Source: Caenibacillus caldisaponilyticus (lineage in GTDB: Bacteria; Bacillota; Bacilli; Bacillales; Sporolactobacillaceae). Taken from it: a stretch of 64,000 nucleotides of DNA. Each line of letters opens with the position of its first letter. Position 1 is the first letter of the stretch. Both the position numbers and the translations under genes were made by a program. Below, piece after piece: positions 60,984-64,000 of the stretch. The notes under the pieces are model-generated. The model was not told the origin of the DNA. It saw only the letters and a list, made by a program, of their open reading frames with translations, and searched no databases. The stretch lies in NCBI RefSeq assembly GCF_002003465.1, contig NZ_BDDQ01000028.1, positions 1 to 64,000 on the forward strand, in the 5' to 3' direction.

Positions 60984-61462
60984 TCGCTTCACCTCCTTAT
61001 GATTCCGAAACCGATCTTTATAATCTATCCGTATGCAAAACAACAGGGGTTATTGCCATCGCCTGCACGGCTCCCCTCGTTATTTCGCGCGTCCACCGCA
61101 GAGCCCTAACGGTTTCTTCCTCAAAAACGGCAAAACAGTACATGCCAACTCCATGGCGACCCAGCGCGGGAGGACATAGAAGGTGCCTGTGAAACCTCTA
61201 AAACCTTGTGCAGATCCCGATCAGCCATGCAAAAATGGCCGATCCGTTGTGTTGGATCATTTAATAGGGGCGACTCATGCAGACCGGTAAAAGGAGGCCA
61301 AGGGCAGACCGGTTCGATTTGCCGCGTGGACAAGCAGCGCAGCGAACGCATCCGGAAGGGTTGCCCCGGAGACAGAAGCAGCGCGGCGGACAGCCCGAGG
61401 CACCCGCCGCGAAGAACCGCTCTCGCTTTGCTTTTTTTGATTTGACGAGGCAAGGGTAAAAT
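60984..61462. other. Region between the LuxR-type gene and sleL, no gene supported
   Basis: About 480 bases. A minus-strand frame (61121-61453) and plus-strand frames are open but have no ribosome binding site or recognisable product. The sleL promoter should lie at the low end; no consensus could be assigned. Confidence 0.4.
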
Positions 61463-61486
61463 AAAAAATCCGCCGTCGTCAGGCGG
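61463..61486 (-). terminator. Terminator after the LuxR-type regulator
   Basis: On the minus strand CCGCC/GGCGG is followed by ATTTTTTATTTT, 50 bases after the stop codon. Confidence 0.7.
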
Positions 61487-61537
61487 TGCGAATGAAACCT
61501 ATTTTAAATGGACGGCAAGTAACGGCCAGACGATGCT

Positions 61538-63058
61538 TCAATGGATCAACCCAAGCCTCATCGCTTTGACGACCGCCTCCGTACGGTTTCTCGCCCCCAA
61601 TCGCTTCATGATGTCCGAAACATAATCGCGCACCGTATATTCGCTGAGATGGAGACGGTCGGCGGCTTCCTGCGTCGAAGCACCTTCTGCCAACAATTTC
61701 AAAACGTCCAATTCTCTTTCCGACAGCGAAACGGACCCATATACGAGCTGCTTGATCGCCGTCATATGCATGAATTTGGACAAGATTTCCCCCGCGCTCT
61801 GCCCAAACTTCATCAACGCCGTGTACGTATGATTGTCGACGTCGAAATGGACGCCCGGACCGCGGTCCAAGAGCGCGGCGCCGATCAACGAGCGTTCGGA
61901 CGGCACGTAGATCGGGGCGACGACCAATGAACCGAGCTGGAATTGCCGGACGTATGGCTCGGGTAAATCTCGTTCGGCATGTTCAATATAAATCGGCTGG
62001 AACGGGTAAACCGCGTCCGGCGACGCCAATTTCTTCAATTTGTTGGCAATAGCCGGAATGTCATCGACTTTAATTTTCACGTTTTGAATCGCTTCATTAT
62101 TGATATGATAGCCAAACAGCCCGACGCTCGTGCCGTCGGTTTTGGAATACGTGAACAACGCGCAGCGCTCAAAAGGCAAATACCGGGCATAACCGCAAGT
62201 GATATTTTGGATCGCTTCATGAAGGTTTTGCGACCGCATGATCCAGTCGTTAAACAAAATGACCGCATCTTTCCACTCATCTTCCCGCCGCTGCGCAAAA
62301 CATTCCTCGGTGATCTGCAGTAAATGCATGGCAAATGTGAGGAACGGCGTCACGACGGCGGTATCTTTATCGGTCGTCCCGAAAAGCAAGATCTCTTGTT
62401 TCCAAGGCAATGGGATCACTTTTAAACGCTCATCGTTTTCCGAGATGTAATCGATCAAAGCTTCCGACAACAGAAAGACCGATGATGCGTTAATCACCAG
62501 CCCTTTCACGGGTTTCCGAATCGCGCCGTAAATCTCCTTAACCTTGTAACCGTTTTCATTTTGCTCCAATCTGGCAATCCATTTGATCGGCAACTGCCGG
62601 GCTTCGACGATCAAGCGCAGAAAATAATGCAGGTTGGGGGACATCCCGCCCGGCTGACAGAGCATTTCCTCGCAGATCTTTGAGAAAAGGTATTGCACCG
62701 CCGGATGGTAGGATCTCAATGAGGCCCGATGCGACTGAATCGCCTGATGAACCGCATTCTCCAATAGCGTGAGGATGTAAATCGTCAAATTGGGTTGCGG
62801 CAATTGCCCAAATTCGGCCACCCATAAATGGCGAATGCCGGCGATCATCGCGTCGACGTCTTCCTCTTTGTCATCCAATAAAAGAGCCGAAAAGAAGCGA
62901 TAAGCCACTTCAAAGGTCGCGGCGGATTGCCCGTTTCTCTGCTTCAGGCGCCGCAAAATCGCCTCCCATTCCATCCGGATGGTATTTTGGTTGGCCCGCA
63001 TGAATTGGACACCATCTTTTAAAATCGCCTTTGTATGAACATCCAACAATCTTAACAC
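61538..63058 (-). CDS. LuxR-family transcription regulator with a large N-terminal sensor region
   Basis: A 506-residue protein. The C-terminal 65 residues are a LuxR/GerE helix-turn-helix (SLSERELDVLKLLAEGASTQ, then YTVRDYVSDIMKRLGARNRTE). Residues about 270-430 look like a GAF-type sensor (RYLPFERCALFTYSKTDGTSVG, then VAPIYVPSERSLIGAALLDRG). The first 260 residues are helical and unassigned. There is no receiver domain or membrane segment, so it is a cytosolic one-component regulator; ligand and targets are unknown. GTG start, with AAGGGG 12 bases upstream. Confidence 0.85.
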   Translation of the reverse strand: MLRLLDVHTKAILKDGVQFMRANQNTIRMEWEAILRRLKQRNGQSAATFEVAYRFFSALLLDDKEEDVDAMIAGIRHLWVAEFGQLPQPNLTIYILTLLENAVHQAIQSHRASLRSYHPAVQYLFSKICEEMLCQPGGMSPNLHYFLRLIVEARQLPIKWIARLEQNENGYKVKEIYGAIRKPVKGLVINASSVFLLSEALIDYISENDERLKVIPLPWKQEILLFGTTDKDTAVVTPFLTFAMHLLQITEECFAQRREDEWKDAVILFNDWIMRSQNLHEAIQNITCGYARYLPFERCALFTYSKTDGTSVGLFGYHINNEAIQNVKIKVDDIPAIANKLKKLASPDAVYPFQPIYIEHAERDLPEPYVRQFQLGSLVVAPIYVPSERSLIGAALLDRGPGVHFDVDNHTYTALMKFGQSAGEILSKFMHMTAIKQLVYGSVSLSERELDVLKLLAEGASTQEAADRLHLSEYTVRDYVSDIMKRLGARNRTEAVVKAMRLGLIH

Positions 63059-63609
63059 GGCTCTCAGTCCCCTTTGGAAAAAATGGGCTTTTCTTTAGCC
63101 AAAGACAAGGCGATACAAACGTTTAAGCTGGTGACCAACGGTTTTTCATTTTTTCTTATCTAAAAATTCCCCCAATAATTAATATAACATATATTGACAG
63201 AACAGCCGATAGTTTTTGCTCGACATAAAAGGAAAAGCCTTTCGACAAAATGCGGACGAAAGGCCGGAGCGCAAAACGCGGGCGATGGTTCCGAAAGCGA
63301 AAAACGCGATCAATTAATGGGCGGTTGAATAAAAGGTTCCATCCGGATCGGCGCAGACCGATCGTTCAAGCGAGGCAAGCACCCACTCCTCTTCACGTTT
63401 CGTCCAGGCCAACGGCCCTTCGGCAGCCCGGCATTGAGCGTTCCCCATCCTCCGACCGCACACTAAAATATATCCAAAGGCTCCAGAGTCGGTTTCGACT
63501 GAATGCTGCCGGCCGGCGCCCAACACCGGGCGAAATCGTTTCACGCCATGTCGCCATCCCCAGCTCCATTCGCGTTTAGCCGTGCCGCAGACTTCCCATG
63601 CGAATTCTT
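63059..63609. other. Intergenic region, no gene seen
   Basis: About 550 bases. Open frames on both strands (for example 63250-63579) have no ribosome binding site and no family features. An A/T-rich part at 63150-63200 upstream of the regulator gene probably holds its promoter. Confidence 0.4.
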
Positions 63610-64000
63610 TCAGAAAAAGTCCGTGACGTCCGTGCGGCGATCGGCGAGAATCGCCCGGATGAGATGGACCGGCGACATTTCGCCTAACGAAGCGAACCGC
63701 ACCTTGTACCCTTTCGGCAACAGTCTCCGGGCGATTTGCCGGGCGGACAATCCCTTTTCCGCGAGCGCCTTGGTTGAAGCCTCTAGACGCCGCAAAAACT
63801 CGCCCTTCTGTTTTAACGCTTCCCGTCCGTCCGGAACAAAACCGGCATGTCCGCAACAAAGCGCATCAAAGCGATAAGCCATGACCCGATCGAGCGAGGC
63901 GATCATGTCGGCGATCGATTCTTCCCGCATCCCGTAACGAAGACGGCGGCCCAAAAACAAATCGCCGCTAAACAGGAGACGCCTTTCCGCTTGGTAGAGT
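63610..64000 (-). CDS. MBL-fold metallo-hydrolase, C-terminal part (runs off the window)
   Basis: The frame is open to the right edge and gives about 129 residues. LLFSGDLFLGRR (carrying the metal-bridging aspartate) and ALCCGHAGFVPDGREAL (carrying the last metal histidine) are typical of the second half of metallo-beta-lactamase-fold hydrolases, followed by a helical C-terminal region. The N-terminal metal motif lies beyond 64000. Substrate unknown. Confidence 0.8.
   Translation of the reverse strand, partial: LYQAERRLLFSGDLFLGRRLRYGMREESIADMIASLDRVMAYRFDALCCGHAGFVPDGREALKQKGEFLRRLEASTKALAEKGLSARQIARRLLPKGYKVRFASLGEMSPVHLIRAILADRRTDVTDFF

Overview
The window is a chromosomal segment of an endospore-forming, low-G+C-type Gram-positive bacterium of the Bacillaceae, with a base composition well above that of B. 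subtilis. This rests on a gene order shared with B. subtilis (tRNA array, sprT, tex, ndoA/ndoAI, alr, ydcC, nnr, acpS, rhomboid), strong AGGAGG ribosome binding sites with many TTG and GTG starts, and sporulation genes (tlp, a Spo0E-like gene, SleL/YaaH, a CotY/CotZ-like coat protein, a CgeB-like glycosyltransferase). No insertion sequence, prophage or CRISPR array was seen. I do not assign a species; a thermophilic relative of Geobacillus or Caldibacillus would fit but is a guess.

Positions 1-1763 hold, on the minus strand, a promoter, ten tRNA genes (Asn, Ser, Glu, Asp, Gln, Lys, Leu, Arg, Gly, Ile), a second promoter and the 5' end of a 16S rRNA gene. A decayed tRNA-Lys copy lies inside the array. 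Positions 2086-11054 carry the conserved sprT-tex-ndoA-ndoAI-alr-lipoprotein-nnr-acpS block and a rhomboid protease; the rsb-sigB operon that separates ndoA from tex in B. subtilis is absent. Positions 11277-18440 hold a citrate synthase/LysR pair, a type III polyketide synthase with its methyltransferase (bpsA-bpsB), an unknown beta-propeller-like protein, an NprR-like quorum-sensing receptor followed by its candidate 42-residue signal propeptide, and a ferredoxin.

Positions 18549-31337 contain a site-2 protease, a kinase-fold protein, hydrolases, cell-wall proteins (3D domain; NlpC/P60 with four LysM), a spore-surface group, a NIPSNAP-Nudix fusion with a DeoR regulator, and a bdbD-bdbC disulfide operon with a FixH-like membrane protein. 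Positions 31888-44196 are largely about the cell envelope: glycolipid synthase, LTA synthase (split by a 9-T tract), DedA protein, polysaccharide deacetylase, and a five-gene cluster (rmlA, membrane GT2, wecD-like, SMR-like flippase, wecE-like) that should make and export a dTDP-Fuc4NAc-derived sugar. Small sporulation-associated genes (DUF1540, Spo0E-like, tlp) lie between.

Positions 44514-64000 hold uppP, a YkvI transporter, an EXLDI protein, an aldehyde dehydrogenase, resA-ccdA, the copper regulon csoR-copA-copZ with a visible operator, two more tRNAs (Pro-CGG, Leu-CAG), patB, an isolated N-terminal domain of a Rap protein, tatA, the LysM-GH18 enzyme SleL, a LuxR-type regulator and the end of a metallo-beta-lactamase-fold gene. 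The items most worth following up are the receptor/propeptide pair, the isolated Rap domain, the ltaS homopolymer split and the sugar-export cluster.
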